NCBI RefSeq assembly: GCF_023156235.1
Contig: NZ_JAKZAI010000024.1
Span: 1-33,417, forward strand
Direction: 5' to 3'
DNA: 33,417 nucleotides
DNA from: Marinobacter goseongensis
Lineage (GTDB): Bacteria > Pseudomonadota > Gammaproteobacteria > Pseudomonadales > Oleiphilaceae
How positions within the stretch are numbered: the first letter of the stretch is position 1; the number at the start of each line of letters is the position of its first letter. The position numbers and the translations under genes are program-made. The notes beneath the pieces were generated by a model. That model searched no databases and was not told the origin of the DNA. It saw nothing but the letters and a program-made list of their open reading frames with translations. Below, piece after piece: positions 1 through 6,449 of the stretch.

Positions 1-77
1 GAAAACCACGAACTAGACTATGAAAGGTGGGTCAATTTTATTGGCCAAAGGTGGGTCAAAATAAATGGCCATTGACA
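1..77. mobile_element. IS21-like element, one terminus (partial)
   Basis: Two 21-bp repeat units begin at 26 and 50, spaced 24 bp. Each starts GGTGGGTCAA and ends GGCC, and the element ends in ...ATTGACA at 77. The inverse complement starts TGTCAATGGCC and matches the other window end (TGTTAGTGGCC at 33341) at 21 of 27 positions. Terminal TG...CA and multiple internal repeats near each end are typical of the IS21 family, where they are transposase-binding sites. The next five bases, GCAGG (78-82), repeat the five bases just before the other terminus (33336-33340), as a target-site duplication would. The transposase genes lie outside the window. A reading frame ending in a stop near base 16 could be the tail of istB, but that is a guess. 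Confidence 0.8.
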
Positions 78-411
78 GCAGGCTTTCAAAGATGCTGTGC
101 AACTGCGTGATAATTTGGACGAAGATCTAAAATCCTGGAACATGCGCCGTGCGGTACACCAAGACCATCTTCAAACCGCGAAACGCCGGATGTTTGAATT
201 AAAGCGGCTCGAAATGCTCGACGCCTTCACGCTGACGGCTGAGCAACTGGAACAGCTGGAAATGATTATCGCCGCAAAGACTGCTGCGTCGGGAAGCCCT
301 CGGAACGGCTACGCAGACCCGATTGCCGAGAAATATGGTGATATGGAAGGTGCTCAAAAGCCTCAGCTTGCCGATGCACTTTTGAGTGAGATGGTCGCCA
401 GCGTTCCATAA
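78..411 (+). pseudogene. 3' part of a phage early gene split by the IS (C-terminal 110 residues)
   Basis: This frame is open to a stop at 409-411 but has no plausible start: the only upstream in-frame codons lie in the IS end. If the IS and one GCAGG copy are removed, it continues exactly in frame from the gene beginning at 33118. The restored junction reads ...DAEQ-AFKDAV..., and the protein is 183 residues, Glu/Ala/Gln-rich and helical. The fragment is charged, with Leu/Glu-rich segments (LTAEQLEQLEMII) and no recognisable domain. In the intact element it would lie in the early region downstream of the transposase and ATPase and upstream of the Mor-like gene. A GTG at 97 could allow translation of a 104-residue remnant. 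Function is unknown. Confidence 0.75.
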
Positions 412-436
412 TCTCGAAGTGTCGCAAGTGTAAAGC

Positions 437-460
437 GTGGCTCTCCCTTCGGAGGGCCAC
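437..460 (+). terminator. Strong hairpin after the split gene, possible terminator
   Basis: A 10-bp stem (one G-U pair) with a CTTC loop lies 25 bp after the stop of the split gene: GTGGCTCTCC / GGAGGGCCAC. No clear U-run follows (ATTTACG), so it may be a weak terminator or an mRNA-stabilising hairpin. Between it and the next gene I see only a small dyad at 597-608 (CGAAA-AG-TTTCG), which could be an operator for the Mor-like gene. Confidence 0.4.
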
Positions 461-628
461 ATTTACGAACACAGCCCACTCCTTGTAAGATTTTCTCAAA
501 CAGATCCCATCTCAGTTAGTCCGATAATCAATCTCTTCAGGTTCTCATACCGAATCCCTTCGCGTCCTGCCGTTGCTCCAGTTCATGTTTTCCTAGCGAA
601 AAGTTTCGCGGAAAAGAGAGTGCACGCC

Positions 629-1063
629 ATGTCTGGCCGACGTGAACAATCGACAGAAATCGATCTACTTAAAGCCTACCGAGAGGGGGCTTTTTCTTTT
701 GATGAGCTGATGAAATCAGTAGGCCCGGATTTTGGGGCACTGATTGAAGTCTCGCCTGAAACAGCAATCAGGCTTGTTATGGTGGCTGGAGGGCGCGACG
801 TTTGGGCACCCATGACGAAAAGCAGAAAAAGTAGCTTGCGGTCAATGGTTGATGAATCCGACGTTGAAGTATTGTGCAGCATTTATCGAGGGTGTCGGAT
901 CAAAGTTCCAACTCTTTTTTCCCTAAAACACACGCTTCGCAGACGCAGAATTGCAGCACTCAGGCGAGACGGGTGGAAGCTAAACGAACTTGCGGAGCTG
1001 TTCCAGCTCACTGACCGTCAAATCCTGAAAATTCTAAAAAAACACCGAGAAGAACAGGCATAG
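629..1063 (+). CDS. Mor/C-like (Mu middle/late) transcription activator, copy 1
   Basis: A 144-residue protein starting at ATG 629, with GAGAG about 9 nt upstream; the longer open frame from 437 is non-coding-like and its start has no ribosome site. The C-terminal third (LRRRRIAALRRDGWKLNELA, then a Thr-Asp-Arg-Gln recognition-helix segment and ILKKH) resembles the helix-turn-helix of the Mu Mor/C family. There a Val/Ile-Pro stretch precedes a basic helix and an 'xGxxxxELxxxFxLT' turn. The N-terminal part (about residues 10-60) would be the dimerisation domain. It is clearly paralogous to the protein at 1312-1812 along its whole length. In Mu, Mor activates the middle promoter that drives C, and here the second paralogue follows after a 250-bp leader. 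Family assignment rests on pattern recall, so a generic HTH regulator is the alternative. Confidence 0.55.
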   Translation: MSGRREQSTEIDLLKAYREGAFSFDELMKSVGPDFGALIEVSPETAIRLVMVAGGRDVWAPMTKSRKSSLRSMVDESDVEVLCSIYRGCRIKVPTLFSLKHTLRRRRIAALRRDGWKLNELAELFQLTDRQILKILKKHREEQA

Positions 1064-1092
1064 CCACGATTCTTAGCGGATGGGTGAACTTG

Positions 1093-1260
1093 AGGCCCTT
1101 GCCTCTCCTGCACGAGAGGCCGGCGGGTGTTTCCTTAGACTTCGGGTGCAGCCACTAAAGAACACCGGAAACCTGAGACTACATTAAATCTTCTACCGTT
1201 AGAAGTTGCCCACTAAACCAGTCTTGCCGCCTGGGGAATCAGTGAGCCGCATACCCCGCC
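1093..1260 (+). ncRNA. Structured repeat, copy A (candidate RNA leader or activator-dependent promoter)
   Basis: About 160 bp matching 2951-3110. It begins 29 bp after copy 1 of the Mor-like gene and ends about 50 bp before copy 2. Elements in order: a perfect hairpin GCCTCTC-CTGCAC-GAGAGGC (1101-1120); a 34-nt block identical in both copies, running from TAGACTTCGGG to GAACACCGGA, whose GAACACC can pair back to GGTGTT-C; a shared TACATTAA that could be a -10 element; and a tail with a second GCC-N-ACTAAA motif. In copy B the first hairpin carries a compensatory C-G to U-A change. It is neither a riboswitch class nor an attC site that I recognise. It may be a structured 5' leader, an activator-dependent promoter, or both. 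Confidence 0.6.
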
Positions 1261-1311
1261 GATCCGCAGTGCTTATGTTCCCAACAGGCATTTATCGAAA
1301 ACGAGGTAATC

Positions 1312-1812
1312 ATGACGTGTTCAGCAGACAAGTTCAGAGGCCGGGAGCTGGCAACGGCATGGACCGACGGATTGATTTCAGATGACGAAATCTGGGCTGT
1401 CGCAAATGAAGACTTTCGCTCCTTGTTTGCTGAGTCTCCGGATTCAGCTTTGCGAATTGCTGACGCCTTAATGGATTCGAGACTTTCCTCAGCTGAGAGC
1501 AACGTGGAAGTAGCGCAGCTTTGGGAGACCCTTCAGCCGGAAGACGCACAGGTTGCTACTGAGCTGCTCCAAAAAAACGCCCTGGACCTGGCCCAACTAT
1601 TGGCGTTGCGTCGGCATTTGTATCGCAGGCGGGCCATTGTTGCGCTTCGCGCAGAGGGCTGGACATACGGCCAACTGGCTCACGCCTTCAAGATCCCGCG
1701 TTGCCAAGTCGTCAGAGTTTTGAAAGAGCGCTCCAGGCGGCTATCGCTTCGCTTCCGGATGAGAAAGATCAGAGGGCGCTCAGAGGCAATCGATCAGTCC
1801 GCACGCGCATAA
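1312..1812 (+). CDS. Mor/C-like transcription activator, copy 2
   Basis: A 166-residue HTH protein paralogous to the product of 629-1063. Shared features are an acidic N-terminal domain (RGRELATAWTDGLISDDEIW against the equivalent LLKAYREGAFSFDELM of copy 1) and a basic C-terminal HTH (RRRAIVALRAEGW, then a QLAHAFKIP turn and VVRVLK). By position it corresponds to C of Mu: it follows a Mor-like gene and a long leader. The last 35 residues are very Arg-rich (SRRLSLRFRMRKIRGR), whereas another frame over the same bases reads LQAAIASLPDEKDQ, which looks more natural. A small indel near 1725-1740 may have replaced the original C-terminus. Start ATG 1312 is preceded by ACGAGG about 7 nt upstream. 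Confidence 0.55.
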   Translation: MTCSADKFRGRELATAWTDGLISDDEIWAVANEDFRSLFAESPDSALRIADALMDSRLSSAESNVEVAQLWETLQPEDAQVATELLQKNALDLAQLLALRRHLYRRRAIVALRAEGWTYGQLAHAFKIPRCQVVRVLKERSRRLSLRFRMRKIRGRSEAIDQSARA

Positions 1813-2007
1813 CCAGAGCAGAAGGGACGCTCTGCCCCCGCCGCATCAGGGACCAGCGCCACGTTCAGAAACATCGTATGCGGCCATTCTGAACGCGCTT
1901 AACTGGATGTTAGCACAGTTATTCCAGGCAAGGCTGTCTGTGAAATTGCGAGGCCGTCCTTTAACCCTAAGTCCAGTCTCTTCTTGAGCAAGGCAGGGGT
2001 TGATTCC

Positions 2008-2121
2008 ATGGCCCACTTAACCAGATGTGTCGTTTGCTTTGCTCGCCTCTACCAGTTCATCAAGCCTGGCAAGCTGGAGATTGAGCAAATGGCACAATGT
2101 GAAAATTTACGGAGAAGATAA
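2008..2121 (+). CDS. Possible 37-residue peptide with Cys pair
   Basis: A short open frame starting at ATG 2008 with AGGGG about 8 nt upstream and ending 33 nt before the protease gene. The peptide has a CVVC pair and a further Cys (MAHLTRCVVCFARLYQF...). A small Cys protein here would be reminiscent of Com of Mu, but there is no real similarity I can show. The surrounding stretch 1813-2154 otherwise shows no gene. Treat it as tentative. Confidence 0.2.
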   Translation: MAHLTRCVVCFARLYQFIKPGKLEIEQMAQCENLRRR

Positions 2122-2154
2122 CGCTATGCAGACCAGGTGTGAGAGAGAAGTAGT

Positions 2155-2877
2155 ATGACCAGTATTGCTGCATTAACTGCCAGTCTCCGAACGCCTTCTA
2201 ACGATATCCAGCTGTTCCCGGCTGGCGTGTTTCGTGCCCGAGATGGTCGCCCAACTGGCATTGCAGGCTGGCGCGTGGATGCCGCTTCCGCCCGTGAGCT
2301 GATAGCGTTGTCTGGACAACGACACACTCCGTTTGTAATCGATTACGAACACCAGACGCTCTATGCTGAAACCTCAGGCAATCCCGCGCCCGCTGCTGGC
2401 TGGTTTGAGCGGTTAGAATGGCGCGAGGGTGATGGACTTTACGCCGTAGATGTCGAATGGACTGCGCGGGCAACCGCGATGATTGAGGGCGATGAGTATC
2501 GGTATCTGTCCCCGGTTTTCAAATACGATAAAAACGGCGCTGTAACGGAGCTTTTGATGGTGGCGGTAACCAACAACCCGGCGATTGACGGTATTGCTGA
2601 TGTGGCGGCGGCGCGATCTGCGCAGTGGACCAGTAGAGCTGGTTCATACAGAAGAGGTGAAAGGCTCACGGAAGAAGAACGGGCTGTATGCCGCGCACTG
2701 GGAACCGATCCGGTCGAGTTTTTGAGGGCCAAACAAAAGCAGGCGACGAGTGCTGCATGTAGCGAGCTGCATGGTTCGGCAGGCCCTGCCTCGGCACGGC
2801 TCACCAGTGAAGAGTTGGCAGTTTGCCGTGCGATGGGTTACACCCCCGACGAGTTTCTGAGAGCCAAGATGCAATAA
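2155..2877 (+). CDS. Mu I-like prohead protease, short form with duplicated C-terminal motif
   Basis: A 240-residue protein of the Mu-like protease I family, which matures the procapsid and, through its C-terminal part, supplies scaffold. Family hallmarks are visible: VIDYEHQT with H66 and RYLSPVF with S119 (presumed catalytic His and Ser), plus LFPAGVFRARDGRP near the N-terminus and the VTNNPAIDG segment after the core. Mu I is about 361 residues, so the scaffold-like C-terminal region is mostly missing. Instead the protein ends in two copies of a 23-residue motif (residues 171-193 and 216-238: RLT-EE-AVCRA-G--P-EFLRAK). Start ATG 2155 has GAGAG about 7 nt upstream. No portal, capsid or tail genes accompany it, so it may be a remnant or may act on the capsid of a helper phage (inference). 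Confidence 0.8.
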   Translation: MTSIAALTASLRTPSNDIQLFPAGVFRARDGRPTGIAGWRVDAASARELIALSGQRHTPFVIDYEHQTLYAETSGNPAPAAGWFERLEWREGDGLYAVDVEWTARATAMIEGDEYRYLSPVFKYDKNGAVTELLMVAVTNNPAIDGIADVAAARSAQWTSRAGSYRRGERLTEEERAVCRALGTDPVEFLRAKQKQATSAACSELHGSAGPASARLTSEELAVCRAMGYTPDEFLRAKMQ

Positions 2878-2950
2878 GACAGCAGTCTGTGAGACCTTCT
2901 GCGCGTTATCGCGCGGCGGCTACTTCTTCGCCTCGACTAATTAATTTAGA

Positions 2951-3110
2951 AGGCCCTTGCCTTTCCTGCACGAAAGGCCGGCTGTTGTTCTCTAGACTTC
3001 GGGTGCAGCCACTAAAGAACACCGGAGATTAAAGAGTACATTAACTCACCGATCGTTGGAAGTTGCCGACTAAAGCGGTCGTGCCGTCCAAAAGATCAAG
3101 GAGCCGCAGA
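2951..3110 (+). ncRNA. Structured repeat, copy B (candidate RNA leader)
   Basis: Second copy of the repeat at 1093-1260, starting 73 bp after the protease gene. The first hairpin is GCCTTTC-CTGCAC-GAAAGGC (2959-2978). Relative to copy A, one stem pair changed from C-G to T-A on both sides while the loop stayed identical. The 34-nt core is identical, TACATTAA is kept, and the tail GTTGGAAGTTGCC-ACTAAA is kept with scattered changes. It ends in AAGGAGCCGCA, and that AGGAG is positioned as the ribosome site of the GTG at 3113. In copy A the matching bases are GTGAGCCGCA, without a good ribosome site. Confidence 0.6.
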
Positions 3111-3112
3111 TT

Positions 3113-3193
3113 GTGGCGCGAAATACTGTCGGCTCAATACGGAAAATGCAGCAGATGAAAGACAAGCTCCAGCAGGAAATACGGGAGCTGTAG
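3113..3193 (+). CDS. Short basic/helical peptide (26 residues) downstream of repeat copy B
   Basis: An open frame starting GTG 3113, with AGGAG (3099-3103) about 9 nt upstream inside the conserved end of the repeat. The peptide starts MARNTVGSIRKMQQMK and ends in a TAG after a KLQQEIREL helix. Composition is coding-like and the ribosome site is good, but the length is marginal and I recognise no family. It may be the start of a longer gene that lost its 3' part: an 8-G tract (3202-3209) follows within 10 bp. Confidence 0.35.
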   Translation: MARNTVGSIRKMQQMKDKLQQEIREL

Positions 3194-3738
3194 CAACTGA
3201 CGGGGGGGGAGGAGTGAAAAAGAAGTTGGACTTTCATATCACAGACTTTAAAGGCAACCGGTTGGAAGAAGTTCCGCTAGGCTGGGGCCTCCAAACACGC
3301 CTGTTTGTTTGGAATTGGATCTTTCCCAGACGAGTCAGACTGGCGCTTTTGGGTTGCAAGTTTGAAGGATGGATGACCGGGGCAGCTTCACGCGGTTTGT
3401 GCGACCGTTGTCTGCAACATTCTTCACGCAAACCTGGCTGAGCGGGTCAGGCTTGCGAGCAACCGCAATACCAGACGCGTTTCCAACGCATGATGTCCTG
3501 GTCGTTGAAAGGCAACAAGGCGGCCATTTTCGAAGTGGTGCGGACGTCAAGGGCCCAATGCGGGTAGGGTTCTGGAAAAGTGGTTCGCAATTGTAAGACC
3601 CCATGCTGTGAATGAATGCCGCCTCACAGGATGTTTGGAACATTTAAAGGAAGGTTAACCGGGATGTTTATCGCAAACGGGGTTTTAACAGACGCAAAAA
3701 CCGTAATTCTATTTATCGTGAAGCTTGGTCGAATTTAG
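3194..3738. other. Unassigned right-hand region of the Mu-like element
   Basis: No convincing gene. A GTG frame at 3214-3441 begins plausibly (MKKKLDFHITDFKGNRLEEV) but then becomes shadow-like. On the minus strand two frames are open over about 3335-3643; one gives 58 codons without a good start. Base composition is lower in GC than the chromosomal part to the right. On the minus strand near 3708-3724, GCTTCACGATAAATA partly matches the MuA end-site consensus as I remember it (GTTTCA-Y-N3-AARYRCGAAA), which would suit a transposable-phage right end. The exact end of the element is not resolved. Confidence 0.35.
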
Positions 3739-3807
3739 CGTGTCGCCCTACACTGGACCCTGAACAACCAGATCTCCATCCGCAACGAAGAGCGCCGCTT
3801 CGGCTGA
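3739..3807 (+). pseudogene. Possible stump of a chromosomal gene (last about 22 codons)
   Basis: Immediately after an in-frame TAG at 3736, the frame reads RVALHWTLNNQISIRNEERR, then FG and a TGA stop at 3805. The peptide looks like a genuine C-terminus in GC-rich codons. The body of the gene is absent, as expected if the Mu-like element's right end lies at about 3738-3753. The parent gene is not identified. Confidence 0.3.
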
Positions 3808-3816
3808 CCGATCGGA

Positions 3817-5184
3817 TCACAGGCCGGCCGCGGCCTCCAGTTCGACCAGGGCCTCTTCCAGGTAGTCGAGCATCCGCTGCAGGCTGGGTAGCGTGCGGCG
3901 GCAGCCGATGAGGCCGAACTCCACCTGGTCGCCGTAGCTGGTCAGGGTCATGTTCAGGGCCAGGCGGTCCATGGCGATGGAGACCGGGTACATGCCGTCC
4001 ATCATGGCGCCGTTCCAGTAGCAGGTCTCCCGGGGCCCGGGGACGTTGGAAATGACCACGTTGAAGGTCTGCCATTTCGGTGCCATGCCGGTAAGCAGAT
4101 GGAACGCCGCCGGCGCCAGGGTCAGGGCGGTGTAGTTGATGATTTCTTCCGCAGACATATGGGCGTAGCGGTCTTTGGCCGCCTTAACATCCTCGTGGAT
4201 CTGCATCAGCCGGGTAACCGGGCTGGTGACGTCGGTGTGTAGCGAGGCGAGGATAACGCCCACCTGGTTTCCGCCGGAGCTGTCATCCTTGCGCAGGGAC
4301 ACCGGCACCATGGCGATCAGCGGTTTTTCCGGCAGGGCGTCCTGGTTCATCAGGTAGCTGCGCAGTGCTGTGGCGCACATGGCCATCACCACATCATTCA
4401 CCGTGGTTCCGTAGATTTTACACACTGCCTTTATCCGGCTGAGGTCATAGGACTGTGCGGCGAAGCGTCGGGAGCCGGTGATCTTCTGGTTAAGAATGCT
4501 GCGGGGCGCGTGGAATATGGAGGAGTACGCGGGGTCTTTGCGGGCGTTATTGATGGTTCGCAGCAGTTCCCGGGCGACGGTGGGCAAGGTGCCCAGTTGT
4601 TTGCCGGATTCACCCAGCAGGTGGCCAATGCTTCGCCACAGCGAAGGGCCGCCATCATCCTTCTCACGCTCCGGGCGTGGTGGCATGGCCCAGATCGGCG
4701 GCATATCCCGCTCTCCGGTATCCTGACACAGCATCCGGGTAACCATCCGCATGGCCGAAACACCGTCTACCAGAGCATGGTGTACCTTGATGTACACGGC
4801 AAACTGCCGCTCTCCCAGCCCTTCGATCAAATGAAATTCCCACAGCGGTCGTTCCCGATCCATCAGGTGGGAGTGTTCCGCCGAGACAAACGACAACAGC
4901 TCTCTTACCCGTCCCGGGGTCGGTAGCGCTTCGAACCGGAAGTGATGCTCCAGATCCAGGTGCTCATCCTCTACCCATACCGGCTGACCGAAACGGTAGT
5001 CCAGTCGCTGGTTGAAAGGTGGCGTCACCTTTGTGTGTTGCCTTAACCGGTCCGCCAGCTGGGCAACGTAATCATCCGGAGCGCCTTCGGGAAAAGAGAA
5101 CAGTTGAAGGCCGCCCACGTGCATGGGCTGCTGCCGTTTTTCCAGCCAGAGAAAAAGCTGATCCGTGGGGCTGAGAGGTTTCAC
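3817..5184 (-). CDS. Wax ester synthase / acyl-CoA:diacylglycerol acyltransferase (WS1-type)
   Basis: A 455-residue WS/DGAT enzyme that joins a fatty alcohol or diacylglycerol to acyl-CoA, making storage wax esters or triacylglycerol at the inner membrane. The catalytic HHxxxDG motif is present as KVHHALVDGVSAMRM (about residues 133-147). The family's N-terminal MHVGGLQLFSFPEG and later VISNVPGP and 'PVSLRKDDSSGGNQVG' blocks are also intact. Length and sequence correspond closely to Marinobacter WS1 as remembered, which is the main taxonomic pointer here. It is a single gene transcribed leftward, with its 3' end close to the Mu-like element boundary. The 188-bp gap to the divergent RND operon would hold the promoters. 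Confidence 0.92.
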   Translation of the reverse strand: MKPLSPTDQLFLWLEKRQQPMHVGGLQLFSFPEGAPDDYVAQLADRLRQHTKVTPPFNQRLDYRFGQPVWVEDEHLDLEHHFRFEALPTPGRVRELLSFVSAEHSHLMDRERPLWEFHLIEGLGERQFAVYIKVHHALVDGVSAMRMVTRMLCQDTGERDMPPIWAMPPRPEREKDDGGPSLWRSIGHLLGESGKQLGTLPTVARELLRTINNARKDPAYSSIFHAPRSILNQKITGSRRFAAQSYDLSRIKAVCKIYGTTVNDVVMAMCATALRSYLMNQDALPEKPLIAMVPVSLRKDDSSGGNQVGVILASLHTDVTSPVTRLMQIHEDVKAAKDRYAHMSAEEIINYTALTLAPAAFHLLTGMAPKWQTFNVVISNVPGPRETCYWNGAMMDGMYPVSIAMDRLALNMTLTSYGDQVEFGLIGCRRTLPSLQRMLDYLEEALVELEAAAGL

Positions 5185-5372
5185 AGGGCATCCTTGTTGT
5201 CAGTATTGTGACAATAGTAGCGCAGATGGATTGGAACGGAATTGACCCCGGTATGCATTGACTTCATTGGTCGGGCCAAACGCGGTCCGAGGTCCGGACG
5301 GACGTTTTCATCGTAGGTCATACTTTAAAGTTAGCAATTGCATCCATCGCACTGATTCATGGAGAAAAGGAC

Positions 5373-6449
5373 GTGGGTAATGCTATCAGGACCCTGCACG
5401 GGGTCTTATTGTCTGTCTGCAGTCTGTTTCCTCTGTTCGCCGCGGCTCAGGATTTACCCGGCGTCCAGTTGGAGACAGTGTCTTCCGAGGACATTGTTCA
5501 GGAAGTCACCCTGAACGGGACGGTAAACGCCCTTCGTGTCTCAGGCATGTCCGCGGCGGTAGCCGGCCTCCTGGATGAGGTTCGGGTGGAAACCGGTGAT
5601 CGGGTTTCCCGGGGTGATGTGCTGGTTTCGCTGGATGATGAAATGGTGACCTGGGAGCTGGCGGCCGCCAGGGCCGAGGCTGAGGAGGCCCGAAGCCGGT
5701 TGGAGGAAGCCCGGCGGAGACTGCGCGAGGCCAGGTCTGTGGGTGCGGGCCGTAATATTGCAGCAACGGAAGTCAGTGCCCGGGAGAGTGCGGTTGCCGC
5801 CAATGAAGCCACCCTGGCCCGCCTGGAAGCTGCCCGGCAGCAGGTTGAAGTCATGGCTGGCCGTCACCGTGTGACCGCGCCCTTCGATGGCGTGGTCAGC
5901 GAGCGCTTTCGGGATCTCGGGGAATGGGTAACCCCGGGTGACCAGCTGCTGACGCTGGTGGATACCGAAAACCTGCGACTGGATTTCCAGGTGCCCCAGG
6001 CCTTTTTCAAGCGCATCGACGACAACAGCCGGCTGTTGGTGCAGAACGACGAGGAACTGAGCCAGGCCACCATCGATGTCCTGGTGCCGATCAACGACCC
6101 CCAGTCCAGAACCTTTCTTCTCCGAGCGATAAAACCGGACACCCTGAAGCTGCTTCCCGGCATGGCGGTGCAGGCGGTACTGCGGGTCACCACCGGGGAG
6201 CGAGGCTTGACGGTTTCCCGCGACGCCATCAACCGTTATCCCGAAGGACGGACCACGGTATGGATCGCCGAGCCGGCGGATGAAGAGACCTGGACCGTTC
6301 AGGAAAAGCGGGTGCGTCTCGGCACAGGTTTTGAGGGGCGGGTTGAGATAATCAGCGGTCTTGAGACCGGCCAGCGTGTCGTGGTTCGTGGTAATGAGTC
6401 CCTGAGCGAGGGTATCAGCGTGCGCATTGCCGAACGGGAGAGCCGCTGA
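5373..6449 (+). CDS. RND efflux periplasmic adaptor (membrane fusion protein)
   Basis: A 358-residue MFP that links an inner-membrane RND pump to an outer-membrane channel. It starts at GTG 5373 with AAGGA about 5 nt upstream. A Sec signal peptide is visible (hydrophobic LLSVCSLFPLFAAAQ, cleavage after AAA/Q near residue 25), without a lipobox. It is followed by a barrel-sandwich half (NGTVNALRVSGMSAAVAGLL), an Ala/Glu/Arg coiled-coil hairpin (about 95-160), the second lipoyl half (VTAPFDGVVSERF) and beta-barrel/proximal domains. Its stop overlaps the ATG of the pump by one base (TGATG), so the two are co-translated. There is no outer-membrane factor gene nearby. Confidence 0.9.
   Translation: MGNAIRTLHGVLLSVCSLFPLFAAAQDLPGVQLETVSSEDIVQEVTLNGTVNALRVSGMSAAVAGLLDEVRVETGDRVSRGDVLVSLDDEMVTWELAAARAEAEEARSRLEEARRRLREARSVGAGRNIAATEVSARESAVAANEATLARLEAARQQVEVMAGRHRVTAPFDGVVSERFRDLGEWVTPGDQLLTLVDTENLRLDFQVPQAFFKRIDDNSRLLVQNDEELSQATIDVLVPINDPQSRTFLLRAIKPDTLKLLPGMAVQAVLRVTTGERGLTVSRDAINRYPEGRTTVWIAEPADEETWTVQEKRVRLGTGFEGRVEIISGLETGQRVVVRGNESLSEGISVRIAERESR

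Noticed and set aside
437..628. Longer N-terminus for the first Mor-like protein
   Set aside because: The stretch covers a strong hairpin, has no ribosome site at its start, and its composition does not continue the protein.
1093..3110. Repeats A and B as integron attC sites following gene cassettes
   Set aside because: They follow genes as attC sites would, but no paired RYYYAAC / GTTRRRY core sites are visible and no integrase is near. Position relative to Mor/C-type genes fits a phage control element better.
3335..3643. 102-residue minus-strand gene near the element's right end
   Set aside because: No ribosome site, no domain, and a second minus-strand frame is equally open there; left as unassigned.
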